DNA of 64,000 nt from Alphaproteobacteria bacterium (GCA_947473475.1 CANJBZ010000006.1:1-64000), one strand, 5' to 3'; positions 25,744 through 36,142 are shown, counted from the first letter of the stretch. Notes: generated by a model from the letters alone, not told the origin. Translations and numbers: made by a program.

Positions 25744-26787
25744 ATGGGTACGATCCGGCGGGATTTCCTGAAATTCGCTGCGGCGGGAGCAGCGGCGCTG
25801 CCGTGGCTTCGCGCCGGCGCAGCCAAAGCGGCGAACGCGCCAAAGTCACGCGATTCCAAGATGATGGGACAGGCGAAATTCGTCGATGCCGGGGGCATCC
25901 GCACCCGCTATTTCGACGGCGGCACGGGCGAACCGCTGGTGCTGATCCATGGCGGCCAATGGCCGGCCACGTCTTCGGCCGATAGCTGGGCGCCCGTGTT
26001 TGACCAGCTGGCCGAGCATTTCCACGTCTATGTCTTCGACAAGTTGGGCCACGGGTTCACGGACAATCCCAAGACCGATGCCGACTTTTCGATGGATGCC
26101 ATCATCCGCCATGCCTACGATTTCATCCGGGCTGTGGGCGTTACGCGCTGTGTTCTTGGTGGCCATTCACGCGGCGGACTGCCCGCGGCGCGGATTGCCG
26201 CCGACCACCCCGAACTGGTCAGCCATCTCGTGCTTTTCGACAGCAACACGCTGGCGCCCGACGATCCCAACACGCCAGAACGCATCGATCCGGAACGGGA
26301 CGCGCCGCCGCCGACGCGCGAGCAAATCCGCGCCGCCTCCATGGCGACACGCCAATCCTTCAAGAAGGACTTTTACACCGACGTCTATATCGAAGCGGAA
26401 TACCGCATCGCGCAGCAGCCGAAACTTCGCGAGGTGGCGCAGCGGTTCAATCAGGCCCGCGATGCCTGGGTGCGCGCGAACCCCGAGCTGGTGAAGCAAC
26501 ATCCGCTCTGGAACCGCAACATGGGCGCAACGACATGGTGGATGTACAAGGCGAAATACGAAACCATCGACAAGATCAAAGCCGGTGCGCTGAAAGCGCC
26601 GACGATCATCATCTGGGGCTTCAACGACCCCACCGCGCCTTACAAGCTGGGCGTGGACTTGATGGAGACGGTGAGCAAAGTCGTGCCGCAAGCCGAGCTG
26701 CACATCATCAACCAATCCGGCCACTTCGTGTATGCGGAGCATCCGGAAGAGGTGACGCGGTTGCTGGTTGGATTTGTGAAGGGGTGA
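25744..26787 (+). CDS. Tat-exported alpha/beta hydrolase
   Basis: 347 residues. The Tat signal IRRDFLKFAAAGAAALPW begins at residue 4. The alpha/beta hydrolase core shows the oxyanion LIHGG, the nucleophile elbow GGHSRGG (Ser), a later Asp in IIWGFNDPTAPY and the catalytic His in NQSGHFVYAEHPE. It should be a periplasmic esterase, C-C hydrolase or similar. The start at 25744 has GGGAGAGG upstream; the frame from 25717 is only an in-frame extension. It is divergent from the NHL propeller upstream, so they share a promoter region. Confidence 0.86.
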   Translation: MGTIRRDFLKFAAAGAAALPWLRAGAAKAANAPKSRDSKMMGQAKFVDAGGIRTRYFDGGTGEPLVLIHGGQWPATSSADSWAPVFDQLAEHFHVYVFDKLGHGFTDNPKTDADFSMDAIIRHAYDFIRAVGVTRCVLGGHSRGGLPAARIAADHPELVSHLVLFDSNTLAPDDPNTPERIDPERDAPPPTREQIRAASMATRQSFKKDFYTDVYIEAEYRIAQQPKLREVAQRFNQARDAWVRANPELVKQHPLWNRNMGATTWWMYKAKYETIDKIKAGALKAPTIIIWGFNDPTAPYKLGVDLMETVSKVVPQAELHIINQSGHFVYAEHPEEVTRLLVGFVKG

Positions 26788-26794
26788 TCCACTT

Positions 26795-26899
26795 GTGTCA
26801 TGGCCCGGCTTGACCGGGCCATCCAGTGACGGCGCGTCTGCGCCGTCCGGAGAGCCTTACGATCGCCTGGATGGCCCGCTTTTGCGGGCCATCCAGGCT
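26795..26899. repeat. Intergenic repeat with GGGCCATCCAG arms
   Basis: GTCATGGCCCGGCTTGACC GGGCCATCCAG and a second TGGATGGCCCGCTTTTGCGG with GCCATCCAG form hairpins between two convergent genes. It probably also ends transcription from both sides. It is similar in style to the ATCCCGG elements. Confidence 0.6.
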
Positions 26900-26903
26900 G
26901 GGT

Positions 26904-27917
26904 TTACTTCTTCACATGCCGTTCAAGCATCTGGCGGCGAACGACAGCACCGTAGACGTTGCCTTCTGCGTCCACGCCGATGCCTTCGGCGCCGGAATGT
27001 TCGGGGCGGGTGGATTCCATATCTTCGATAAACGCCGTCACAGCGCCGGTTTTCGCGCTGCCGACGCGGATACCTTTCTTGGCGCCCAACACCTCATGCG
27101 CGCCGGTGTCGGGACCCGACTCGGAATCCGCGACATAGATGGTGTCGTCCTTGGTGATGACGATGCCGCTCGGGCGGCCGAATTGGTGCCAGATGTCCAG
27201 CAAATTGCCGTCCTGGTCGAAAATCTGGATGCGGTTGTTCTCGCGGTCACCGGCGAAGAGCCGCCCCTGTGAATCGAACGCAATCGTATGAACTTCGGAA
27301 AATTCGCCGGGACCGGAGCCCTTGCGACCCCATTCCCGAATGAATTTGCCGCTCCTATCGAATTTGACGATGCGGTTGTTCTTGCCGTTTCGGTGCGAGT
27401 CCGAAACGAAGATGTCGCCGTTGGCCGCAATCGCCACATCGGTCGGTTGATCGAACAGATCGGGCCCCGAACCGGACACGCCCGCTTTGCCGAGTGTCAT
27501 TAGCACGCGCCCTTTGGGATCGAATTTTATGATCTGATGACCCTTGCCATTCGCGCCGCCCGCGTCGGTGACCCAGAGGTTGCCGTCCGCATCCACCGTT
27601 GCGCCATGCGGAAAAACGAACATGCCCGCCCCCAGCGTATCGAGCAGCCGCCCGCGTATATTGTATTTCAGAATCGGCGCCTCCGGCCTTCCGGCGCAGG
27701 AGTTCTGAAAGCAGCGGTGGATGACATAGATGTTGCCGTCGGGGGCAGGCTCCACGGCGGTCACCGCCGCCCATTTGACGCCCGGCGGCAGCTCCCCCCA
27801 ATCGCGCGTCGTCCTGTAAGGCTGCGGCAGGTCGTTGCGCGGCGCGCCACCATCCGCAGCCAGGACGACGTTCGCAAGCATCGTGATACCGGCCGCAAGG
27901 TGCACGGCTTTCCGCAT
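26904..27917 (-). CDS. Secreted NHL-repeat propeller, amidating-lyase-like
   Basis: 337 residues with a signal peptide (LAAGITMLANVVLA). Six NHL blades are visible as repeated WVTDAGGANGKGHQIIKFDP, FVSDSHRNGKNNRIVKFD, AGDRENNRIQIFDQDG and VADSESGPDTGAHEV motifs. The layout resembles the peptidyl-alpha-hydroxyglycine alpha-amidating lyase propeller, but bacterial members have unknown substrates. It belongs to a different subgroup from the propellers at 24559 and 34381. It is divergent from the large hydrolase gene at 28015. Confidence 0.82.
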   Translation of the reverse strand: MRKAVHLAAGITMLANVVLAADGGAPRNDLPQPYRTTRDWGELPPGVKWAAVTAVEPAPDGNIYVIHRCFQNSCAGRPEAPILKYNIRGRLLDTLGAGMFVFPHGATVDADGNLWVTDAGGANGKGHQIIKFDPKGRVLMTLGKAGVSGSGPDLFDQPTDVAIAANGDIFVSDSHRNGKNNRIVKFDRSGKFIREWGRKGSGPGEFSEVHTIAFDSQGRLFAGDRENNRIQIFDQDGNLLDIWHQFGRPSGIVITKDDTIYVADSESGPDTGAHEVLGAKKGIRVGSAKTGAVTAFIEDMESTRPEHSGAEGIGVDAEGNVYGAVVRRQMLERHVKK

Positions 27918-28014
27918 CGTCAGCTCCTCCCTATGCCGCCGAAAGGACCGCCTTAGTGGCTCCTGTCGGGCGAAGTTCTGCTATAGTATGCGGCAGGGAC
28001 AATGGGAGGTCATC

Positions 28015-30102
28015 ATGATAGCGAAAACCACACGCAGCGCACTCTTTCTGGCTGCGGCAACCGGGGTGCTGGCCGCTAGTCTGGCCGCGACCGACGCCAA
28101 CGCGCGGGTGACGCGCATTGTGATCGAGCGCAAGAACTCGCCCGCCTTTGACGGCGCGAATTTCGGTGCCGCCGGTCAATATGAACAGTTGATCGGCAAA
28201 GCCTATGGCGAGCTCGATCCTAAGGACCCGCATAACGCCATCATTCAGGACATCAACCTCGCGCCAAAGAACGCGAAGGGCATGGTCGAGTACATGGCGA
28301 CCTTCCAGATCACCAAGCCGGTCGACATGTCCAAGGCCAGCCATCTGATGTGGCACGACGTGCCCAACCGCGCGGGCCGCATCACCATCGTCCCGGCCGA
28401 GCGCAACCTCGGCGACGTCGGCTTGTCGAGCGGTTGGCAGGGCGATGCATCGGGCGCGACGGCGCCGAAGGAAACCAACGACTATGTCACCGTGCCGGTG
28501 GCGCATAACCCGGACGGGTCGCCCATCACCGGGCCGATTCTGGGCCGCATCATGAATGCAAGCGGCGTGGGCTCGCAAACCATCTACATCCACACCAACC
28601 CCATTCCGTACAAGCCGTTCACGCTCGACACGGCCAAAGCGAAAATGGTCACGCGCACGCATGAGACCATGGACGGCAAGGTCGAAGGCGAAAAGAACGT
28701 AGCCGCCTCCGATTGGGCGTTTGCCAAATGCGACGCAGAGCATCCCTTTCCCGGCACGCCCGATCCGACGCAGATCTGCGTGAAGGGCGGCTTCAATCCC
28801 AAGCTGCTGTATCAGGTCGTCTACACCGCGAAAGACCCGCTGGTGCTGGGCGCCGGCTTTGCCGCGTTCCGCGATGTCGATGCGTTCTTTAAATATGCCA
28901 AGGCCGACGACATGGGCACGGCCAATCCGCTGGCCGACAACATCAAGTGGACGGTTACGCGCGGCCAATCGCAATCGGGCAATTTCATCCGCGGCTTCCT
29001 GCATCTCGGCTTCAACCAGGACGAACAGAACCGTCAGGTATTCGATGGCGCGTGGCCGATCATCGCCGGCAAGCGCATCACGCTGAACTATCGCTTCGCG
29101 ACGCCCGACGGCGTTTCGATGCTGTATCAGGCCAGCAGCGAAGGCACGCAGACCTGGGCGCCCTGGCCCGATACGATCCGCGGCACGCCGACGGCGGGCG
29201 TGCTCGACCGTTGCAACACGACGCACTCTTGCCCGAAGATTTTCGAACATTTCGGCGCTGCCGAATTCTGGGGCTTGAAGCTGTCGCCGTCCTTCGTGGG
29301 ACCGGCGGCCGATAAGGACGTTCCGATCCCCGACAATGTGCGCCGCTATTATATTGGCAGCACGCAGCATGGCGGCGGCCCCGGTGGGTTCTCGACCGCG
29401 CTGGCGGAGCCTCCCGCTTGCCCCAGCAACGGCTATGGCGTGGGCAGGTTGGCCGCCAATCCGATGCCGCAGCGTGAAACCGTGAATGCGTTGCGCGTAC
29501 ACCTGCGTGATTGGGTGATGAAGGGTACGACGCCGCCGGCCAGCGTCTATCCGACGCTTGCCGCAGGGACGTTGGTCGATCCGACCAAGAAGGCGATGGC
29601 CTTCCCGGACAACGTTCCCGGCCTGCCGAAGGAAGCACCGACGGGCTTCATGAACGTGAATCTCGACTACGATTACGGCCCGGATTTCAATTATGCGGAC
29701 CACACCGGCGTGATGACCAAAATGCCGCCGGTCATCAAACACGTCATGCCGATGAAAGCGCCAAAGGTCGACGCCGATGGCAACGAGCTTGGCGGCGTGC
29801 CTGTCGTGCTGCGCGAAGCGCCGCTTGGGACATACACCGGTTGGAACGTAACCGCGGAAGGCTTCCACGCGGGCCAACTCTGCAATTACGCGGGCGGCTT
29901 CATTCCGTTCGCCAAAACCAAGGCTGAGCGCATGGCCAACGAAGATTCGCGTCCGTCGCTGGAAGAACGCTACGGCACGCATGATGGCTATGTGGCCAAG
30001 GTGAAAGATGCCGCGCAGAAGATCGTGGCACAGGGCTTCCTGCTGCAGAACGACGCCACCCGCCTGATCGACGAAGCCGAAAAGAGCAATATCCTCCGGT
30101 AA
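28015..30102 (+). CDS. Secreted large alpha/beta hydrolase-domain protein
   Basis: 695 residues. The start at 28015 has GGGAGG 6 bases upstream and opens a signal peptide (ALFLAAATGVLAASLAATDANA); the frame extends upstream to 27835 without support. The sequence matches the large alpha/beta hydrolase-domain family annotated in soil proteobacteria (VTRIVIERKNSPAFDGANFG, the QYEQLIGKAYGELDP stretch). The nucleophile elbow is TRGQSQSGNFIRG with a serine. Catalysis and substrate are not established; an exported esterase is likely. A -10-like TATAGT lies near 27981. Glutathione-dependent formaldehyde dehydrogenase follows after a 238-base repeat. Confidence 0.8.
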   Translation: MIAKTTRSALFLAAATGVLAASLAATDANARVTRIVIERKNSPAFDGANFGAAGQYEQLIGKAYGELDPKDPHNAIIQDINLAPKNAKGMVEYMATFQITKPVDMSKASHLMWHDVPNRAGRITIVPAERNLGDVGLSSGWQGDASGATAPKETNDYVTVPVAHNPDGSPITGPILGRIMNASGVGSQTIYIHTNPIPYKPFTLDTAKAKMVTRTHETMDGKVEGEKNVAASDWAFAKCDAEHPFPGTPDPTQICVKGGFNPKLLYQVVYTAKDPLVLGAGFAAFRDVDAFFKYAKADDMGTANPLADNIKWTVTRGQSQSGNFIRGFLHLGFNQDEQNRQVFDGAWPIIAGKRITLNYRFATPDGVSMLYQASSEGTQTWAPWPDTIRGTPTAGVLDRCNTTHSCPKIFEHFGAAEFWGLKLSPSFVGPAADKDVPIPDNVRRYYIGSTQHGGGPGGFSTALAEPPACPSNGYGVGRLAANPMPQRETVNALRVHLRDWVMKGTTPPASVYPTLAAGTLVDPTKKAMAFPDNVPGLPKEAPTGFMNVNLDYDYGPDFNYADHTGVMTKMPPVIKHVMPMKAPKVDADGNELGGVPVVLREAPLGTYTGWNVTAEGFHAGQLCNYAGGFIPFAKTKAERMANEDSRPSLEERYGTHDGYVAKVKDAAQKIVAQGFLLQNDATRLIDEAEKSNILR

Positions 30103-30127
30103 AGGCCCTGCGATTGTCATAACATGG

Positions 30128-30306
30128 CTCCTCCCCTGCGAAGCGGGGGAGGGGGACCATGCGAAGCATGGTGGAGGGGGCCGCCGCGCGCGCTGGTGGG
30201 CAATAGCAATTCGGGTTTTTATGAAACAGCTGTGGTGAGGCACGCCGCCCCCTCCACCGCTTCGCGGTCCCCCTCCCCCGTGACGGCGAAGCGCCGTCAC
30301 GGGGGA
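30128..30306. repeat. Long palindromic repeat with GGGGGAGGGGG arms
   Basis: The left part CTCCCCTGCGAAGCGGGGGAGG and CATGCGAAGCATG is mirrored by the right part CCGCTTCGCGG and CCCCCTCCCCCGTG, with GACGGCGAAGCGCCGTC in between. A spacer of about 50 bases is in the middle. It occupies the whole gap between the hydrolase and the formaldehyde dehydrogenase gene and is a noncoding element. Confidence 0.75.
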
Positions 30307-30340
30307 AGATCATTATGACAGTTTGGAATTGGAGACATGC

Positions 30341-31450
<1,110 letters not shown>

Positions 31451-31455
31451 TTGTC

Positions 31456-31629
31456 TCTCGCGGAGCATCGCGGAGAACAAAAAGGGGTAACACGAAGGAC
31501 ACAAAGAGACTCAAAGGACGCAAAGATTATTGGCGCGCTGAGCGCGCCAGAATTCCTTTGTGATCTTAGTGCCTCCTTTGTGCTCTTTGTGTTACCCCTC
31601 CTTCTCTTCTCCGCGACTCCGCGAGAGGA
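31456..31629. repeat. ACAAAG-rich inverted repeat (copy 2)
   Basis: Outer arms CTCTCGCGGAGCATCGCGGA and TCCGCGACTCCGCGAGAGGA flank inner arms GGGGTAACACGAAGGACACA and CTTTGTGTTACCCC, with a GGCGCGCTGAGCGCGCC core. The plan is the same as at 20511-20646 and 57366-57573. Confidence 0.8.
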
Positions 31630-31638
31630 ATTTCTTCC

Positions 31639-32052
31639 CTAAAACCGTGCCAGTGTTCCTCCGGCGCCGTCGCTGCAGCCGGCGTTGGAACAGACGTGTT
31701 GGCCGTTGACGAATTTGACGCTCATCAATTGACCGCTGTGCGAGCCGTCCTTCATCGGGCGGAAGCCGACTGCGACTTTGTCGCCGCGATGAAATAGCTC
31801 AGGCTTCCAGCCCTGCATCGCAAGTTGTTCCGGGGAACCACCTTCAAACGTCCATCTCGCCACCGCGCCGTTCGCCGCAACCAAATCGAGATGCAGCCAT
31901 GTGTGCGGATTGACCCACTCGAAATCCGTCACTGTACCGGCGGCGTAGAGCACCTTGGTCTGATCGAATTGGGCAAACGAGTGGTGTGCCGAAGCGGGAG
32001 GCGCAACGCAGGCAACGATGAAGACCGCAACACGCAGAGCATATCGGCGCAC
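31639..32052 (-). CDS. Secreted DUF6152-family protein (copy 1)
   Basis: About 137 residues. A GTG at 32052 is preferred because GGAG lies 6 bases upstream; a GTG at 32064 is possible. After a signal peptide ending PASA the mature protein begins HHSFAQFD and continues WVNPHTWLHLDL, the DUF6152 signature; the function of this family is unknown. Two cysteines near the C-terminus (HVCSNAGCSD) could form a disulfide. It follows the TonB receptor on the same strand with a 65-base gap and has a paralog at 35595-35960. Confidence 0.8.
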   Translation of the reverse strand: MRRYALRVAVFIVACVAPPASAHHSFAQFDQTKVLYAAGTVTDFEWVNPHTWLHLDLVAANGAVARWTFEGGSPEQLAMQGWKPELFHRGDKVAVGFRPMKDGSHSGQLMSVKFVNGQHVCSNAGCSDGAGGTLARF

Positions 32053-32117
32053 GACCCTCTCCACGAGCAGGACTGTGGAAGCCTACACCCTTCGGCACAT
32101 CCGCTGAAGGATGCGGC

Positions 32118-34184
32118 TCAGTAGCGGTACGTCAGACCCGCCCGGACCATGCGCGGCCCATCGATGGTCACGATACCATCCGCGCCTTTCGCCGATGCGA
32201 TCTCCGCGTTGAACACATTGTCGGCGGCGACGTAAAAATCCACTTCCGGCAGCAGATGAACGGTGGCGCGCATGTCCACGGTGATCGCTTCGGGGAGCAG
32301 CAGCGTATTCAGATCGTCCGAATAGCGCAGCGACTCGTAGCGTAGATACGTCTCCAGCGTCAGAAGCTTGTGCGGAGTTGCGATCACGCCGCCGGTCAAC
32401 GTCAGGCGCGGCGTTTGCAACGGGCGCTTTCCAGTAAGCTGCGCCGCTTGCGTGCCGCCATTTACCTCCGCATCCGTGTAGGAAAACGCTCCGCGCACAG
32501 ACAGTCTGTTCGTGAACTGATACTGCACGTCGCCCTCGGCGCCATAGGCACGGATATAACCGACGTTTTGCCGCTCGATCAGCAGCCCGCCCGTAGGCAA
32601 AAATCCGGCGATCGGAAAAGTGGCCGGACCGCGGTTGATGGTGACGTTGGTGATCGCGTCCGAAAGCTTGTTCCAGAATCCTGTCAACGACCAGCTGAAC
32701 GGGCCCGAATCATCGCCGACGCCGATCTCCGCGCCGTAGAGCTTTTCGGGGTCGAGCGCGGAATTGGCGAGGGTGAAATTGTTGCCCAGCCGGAAGCCGC
32801 GATAGAGTTCGTTCAAGCTCGCCGGGCGAAAGCCGTTATACGCCGCCGCGCGCACATAAATCTCATCGCCCAAATCCTTGCGTGTACCAACGCGCCCCGT
32901 CGCGATCGTTCCGCTCTTGGACGCGGGCAAAGTCGTGGATGTCAGCGCGCCGGTGATCGCGCTGCTCTGGATAATGTGTGCGTTGGAATTTTCCCAATAA
33001 TCGACGCGGCCACCGACCGTCAGAAGCCATCCGTCGGCGCGGCTTGCGCCTTCAAGATAAAGGCCCTCCACCACGCTGTTGCCGCCGGAAATGCGACGGT
33101 TCTGAAAGCGCCCGGAAGAAAATGTGAAAAACTCCTTCGACTCCCCGCTCACGACACGTGCATCGACGCCGATTTCTCCATCGGCGAAATCGAACGCGCC
33201 GCGCAGTGCGGCGTTCACGCCCCAGCCGAGCGCCGGAGTCGCAAACTGATCGTTGGACGGCGTCGCCGTCGCGCGTCCTGTGGCGATAGATGCCGACGAA
33301 CTGGCAAGATCGGTGTCGCGAAACCACCCTTGCGCGCGCCACCCGAAGCCGCCCTGCTGTTCGGGATGGGCAAGGGTGATGCTGCCCGTTGTGCCTTTGG
33401 CCCGAGAGCGCGTGTTGATTACGCCCGAATCGCGCTTCTCGTCATAGGTGCCAAGGCGGCCAACGAGCACGGTGCCGCCCGCCATTTCGGCTGCGGCGCG
33501 CGCTGACATGCTGGAAGCTTTCAGCGTCACCGGCGTATCGGCCGCACCACGCTGCGCTTCGTTCACGGGAATCCAGCCGCCGGACGTTTGGTAGGTGAGA
33601 CTGCCGCCAAGCGTTGCATTGTCCTGCCGGTAATTGCCGGCAGCGGCCCAGCGCCCCTGGCCATGATCGCCGCCATAAGCGTCAACCACCGCGCCCGCGC
33701 TTTCGTTCTCGAACAGCGCGATAACGCCGGTCAGCGCGCCCGCGCCATACGGGCCGGCGCCGGCGCCGCGCACGATTTCCGCGCCCTGAATGATTTCCGG
33801 CGGCAGCGAACTCCAGATCACCCAGCCGCCGAACGGATCGTTCTGCGGCACGCCGTCAAGCGTCACCAGCGCACGTCCGGCGCCCGAGCCGGCAATGGAA
33901 CGTAGCGACACGCCTTGCACGGACGGATTGGCCGACACGCTCGAATTGCGCCGGAACAGCGACAGCCCCGGCACTTGGCGCAGCGCATAATCGAGCTGCG
34001 GCGAAATCTGCAATTGCTGGTCGTCGATCAGCGTTGCGGAAAAGGCGGCATTGCCCACCGGATCGGGCGGCCGGGCGGTGATGATCACCTGCTCGGGGAC
34101 TTGTGTGCTCTCACCGGCTATGGCCGGTGCTGTGAGCGCGATGGCGGTCGAACATAAGGCCGCGGTTTTTAGCAATGTGCGCAA
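32118..34184 (-). CDS. TonB-dependent outer-membrane receptor
   Basis: About 688 residues. A signal peptide (TLLKTAALCSTAIALTAPAIA) is followed by the plug domain (EQVIITARPPDP, YALRQVPGLSLFRRN, VRGAGAGPYGAGALTG) and a 22-strand barrel ending in the aromatic RAGLTYRY. It imports a ligand across the outer membrane with TonB energy; the ligand is unknown and no siderophore genes are nearby. The start is a TTG at 34184 whose ribosome-binding site GGGGAGGGGA belongs to a dispersed repeat; the frame continues upstream through the repeat without a better start. It lies between a propeller gene and DUF6152 genes on one strand. Confidence 0.88.
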   Translation of the reverse strand: MRTLLKTAALCSTAIALTAPAIAGESTQVPEQVIITARPPDPVGNAAFSATLIDDQQLQISPQLDYALRQVPGLSLFRRNSSVSANPSVQGVSLRSIAGSGAGRALVTLDGVPQNDPFGGWVIWSSLPPEIIQGAEIVRGAGAGPYGAGALTGVIALFENESAGAVVDAYGGDHGQGRWAAAGNYRQDNATLGGSLTYQTSGGWIPVNEAQRGAADTPVTLKASSMSARAAAEMAGGTVLVGRLGTYDEKRDSGVINTRSRAKGTTGSITLAHPEQQGGFGWRAQGWFRDTDLASSSASIATGRATATPSNDQFATPALGWGVNAALRGAFDFADGEIGVDARVVSGESKEFFTFSSGRFQNRRISGGNSVVEGLYLEGASRADGWLLTVGGRVDYWENSNAHIIQSSAITGALTSTTLPASKSGTIATGRVGTRKDLGDEIYVRAAAYNGFRPASLNELYRGFRLGNNFTLANSALDPEKLYGAEIGVGDDSGPFSWSLTGFWNKLSDAITNVTINRGPATFPIAGFLPTGGLLIERQNVGYIRAYGAEGDVQYQFTNRLSVRGAFSYTDAEVNGGTQAAQLTGKRPLQTPRLTLTGGVIATPHKLLTLETYLRYESLRYSDDLNTLLLPEAITVDMRATVHLLPEVDFYVAADNVFNAEIASAKGADGIVTIDGPRMVRAGLTYRY

Positions 34185-34188
34185 GCAA

Positions 34189-34240
34189 GTCCCCTCCCCG
34201 AAATTCCTTCGGAATTTCGACCCTCCCTCAAGGGGAGGGT
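34189..34240. repeat. CCCTCCCC/GGGGAGGG repeat unit
   Basis: On the minus strand the unit reads ACCCTCCCCTTGAGGGAGGG, TCGAAATTCCGAAGGAATTT, CGGGGAGGGGAC. The inner GAAATTCC/GGAATTTC stem is perfect. It ends 4 bases from the TonB receptor start codon. Confidence 0.78.
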
Positions 34241-34335
34241 GTGACGTGTTAGCCGTCTTGTAATTACCCACGCGAAACTTGGCTTATTTTGCGTCCGTTC
34301 GCTACTCCCCGATTTTTTCGCGCGGCGCACATAAA

Positions 34336-34364
34336 GGCCGGGGCTGGCTTCGCCAGTCCCGGCC
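34336..34364 (-). terminator. Candidate rho-independent terminator
   Basis: The stem GGCCGGGACTGG-CGAAG-CCAGCCCCGGCC (minus strand, one mismatch) is followed by TTTATG. It lies 17 bases beyond the stop of the NHL propeller gene. The T tract is short, so it may be leaky toward the TonB receptor gene. Confidence 0.65.
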
Positions 34365-34380
34365 TGAAAGACTCGAACAC

Positions 34381-35526
34381 CTAAGGAACCGGCGTGAACT
34401 TCTGGACCCGTTTTCCGGAATCCACTTCGCCCGTGTACAGATTGCCTTTGGAGTCCATGAAGGCGACATGGACGAAATGGAACATCCCGCCCTGGTGGCC
34501 GTGATGGCCGATCTTGGCGACGACCTTGCCGGTGTCGCGCTCCAGCTCCCACACGACATTGTTCACGATGTCGGCGACGAAGATGTATTTCTGGCCTGGA
34601 TCGGAGGAAAAATCGACCGATCCGGCAGAGCCACCCCGCAGGGTCTCGTTCGCGATGAAGAACTCCTTCAGGAACTTGCCCTGCTTGGTGAAGACCTGGA
34701 TTCGGTCGCCGGCGCGGTCGCAGACGTAAACCAGCCCGTCCTTTGAAATGCGTACGCAATGCACGGGGGATTTGAAATCCTTCGCCGGCGCGCCCTTCGG
34801 ATCGTGCGGCGGCTGCGGGCCGTTGTCGATGTCCGCCAGCGCCTTGCCATAGGCGCCCCAGCCGCGTTTGAACTTGCCGGTATCCCAATCGTAGACCAGC
34901 ACGCGGCGGTTCAGATAACCGTCGGCGATGTAAATCTCGTGCGCATCCTCGTCCAAGGTGGCCGCCGCAACGCCGCGCAACAACAAATCCGTCTGCTGAT
35001 TATCCTGCTTCTGGCCTTCGTTGGGCACAGTGGGGCCGCGATGGCCGAAGTCGGAAATGAACTTTCCGTCGGCGGTGAATTTCAAAAGACTGTCGCCGGG
35101 TTGCGAGCCGCCGATATAAACATTTCCGGCGCGGTCGGTGAAAATCGTGTGCTCGGACTTCGGCCAGCCGGGCACTGAATTGGGTACGCCCCAGGCGTGG
35201 AGAATGTTGCCCTGCGTGTCGAAGGCCATCACGGCCGGCGGCGGCACGCAGCATTCGCCGGCCGGCGGGCTTACCGCGGCGGCGTTCTCGCGCTCATCGA
35301 AATCGCGCGGGCGGTTCAACACCCAGACAACGTCGTTCTGATCGACGTAAAGCCCCGTAACGCCCTCCATGGTCCATTTGTTGGGCAGCTCTTTGGGCCA
35401 GGTGGAATCGTATTTGTAGGTCGGCGGCTTATCGGCAGCGGGCGCGCCGACGGCAAGGCTGGCAATGCCCCCCACGGCCAGCAGCGAAGCGGCAGCCAAG
35501 ACGGATGTTTTCCAAGAAAGACGCAT
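34381..35526 (-). CDS. Secreted NHL-type beta-propeller protein (paralog B)
   Basis: 381 residues, ATG at 35526 after GGGAGGG. A signal peptide (VLAAASLLAVGGIASLAVGA) leads into six NHL blades with motifs such as DQNDVVWVLNRP, DRAGNVYIGGSQPG, IADGYLNRRVLVYDWDTGKF and VCDRAGDRIQVFTKQGKF. It closely parallels the propeller at 24559-25641, including the KFKR-WGA-G segment. A CC pair (GECCVPPP) is unusual for the family. It lies between two DUF6152 genes with the TonB receptor, suggesting an envelope binding or processing role. Enzymatic activity is not evident. Confidence 0.82.
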   Translation of the reverse strand: MRLSWKTSVLAAASLLAVGGIASLAVGAPAADKPPTYKYDSTWPKELPNKWTMEGVTGLYVDQNDVVWVLNRPRDFDERENAAAVSPPAGECCVPPPAVMAFDTQGNILHAWGVPNSVPGWPKSEHTIFTDRAGNVYIGGSQPGDSLLKFTADGKFISDFGHRGPTVPNEGQKQDNQQTDLLLRGVAAATLDEDAHEIYIADGYLNRRVLVYDWDTGKFKRGWGAYGKALADIDNGPQPPHDPKGAPAKDFKSPVHCVRISKDGLVYVCDRAGDRIQVFTKQGKFLKEFFIANETLRGGSAGSVDFSSDPGQKYIFVADIVNNVVWELERDTGKVVAKIGHHGHQGGMFHFVHVAFMDSKGNLYTGEVDSGKRVQKFTPVP

Positions 35527-35594
35527 GTTTACCCTCCCCACGTCAGCGAAGGCGGGAAACTAGCAGGCCAGTCAAGGATTGAAAGCCTGGGGGC

Positions 35595-35960
35595 TTACTC
35601 CGAGATGTCGGGCCGGTTGGCGGGAGCGAAGCTTTGCAGGCTACCGCCCTTCCGCCCATCCTTCAGCGGATTGACCCGCAGGATCAGCCGTTCGCCGACC
35701 TTGATGTAATTCTTGTTCCAGCCCTCGCGGGCGAGCGAACCGGCGGACGGAAGCTCGATCAGCCATTCGTCGGTCGCGTTCTGGCCGTTAGCGACCTGAA
35801 GCTTGATCCAACTATGGGGATTGCTCCACTCGAACGATGAGACGCGGCCCTCGACCGAAACCGTCTTGTTCACGTCGAATAGAGCGAAGGAATGGTGAGC
35901 CGAAGCCGGTGCGGCTGCGACCGTCATCGCGAGAAGCGAGAACCAAAATGCCTTGCGCAT
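35595..35960 (-). CDS. Secreted DUF6152-family protein (copy 2)
   Basis: 121 residues starting at the ATG at 35960 with GGAGGC upstream. A signal peptide (WFSLLAMTVAAAPASA) leads to the mature HHSFALFD start and FEWSNPHSWIKLQV, the DUF6152 signature. The family function is unknown. It is the first gene of a same-strand run that continues with a propeller, a TonB receptor and a second DUF6152 gene. Both copies keep the His-His-Ser start after the signal peptide, which could bind a metal (inference). Confidence 0.8.
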   Translation of the reverse strand: MRKAFWFSLLAMTVAAAPASAHHSFALFDVNKTVSVEGRVSSFEWSNPHSWIKLQVANGQNATDEWLIELPSAGSLAREGWNKNYIKVGERLILRVNPLKDGRKGGSLQSFAPANRPDISE

Positions 35961-36142
35961 GTCGAACGCCTCCACGGAGCCATTGCCGATGGGAACACAA
36001 GCATAACGCTCGACGGCGGTTTTTGATATGGCGCAAAATCCCTGCCGAAGTTTTGAGTCCCTAGGAACGAACAAAAGTGCCTTGCCATGCGAACCTTCAG
36101 TGCGCCATACGGCAGCCTGCTAATACTCTTGGATAGATCGGA

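Noticed and set aside
27931..30300. 789-residue minus-strand open frame opposite the large hydrolase gene
   Set aside because: It is Arg/His-rich without family motifs and mirrors the codon structure of the real gene at 28015-30102, which has a signal peptide and a ribosome-binding site.
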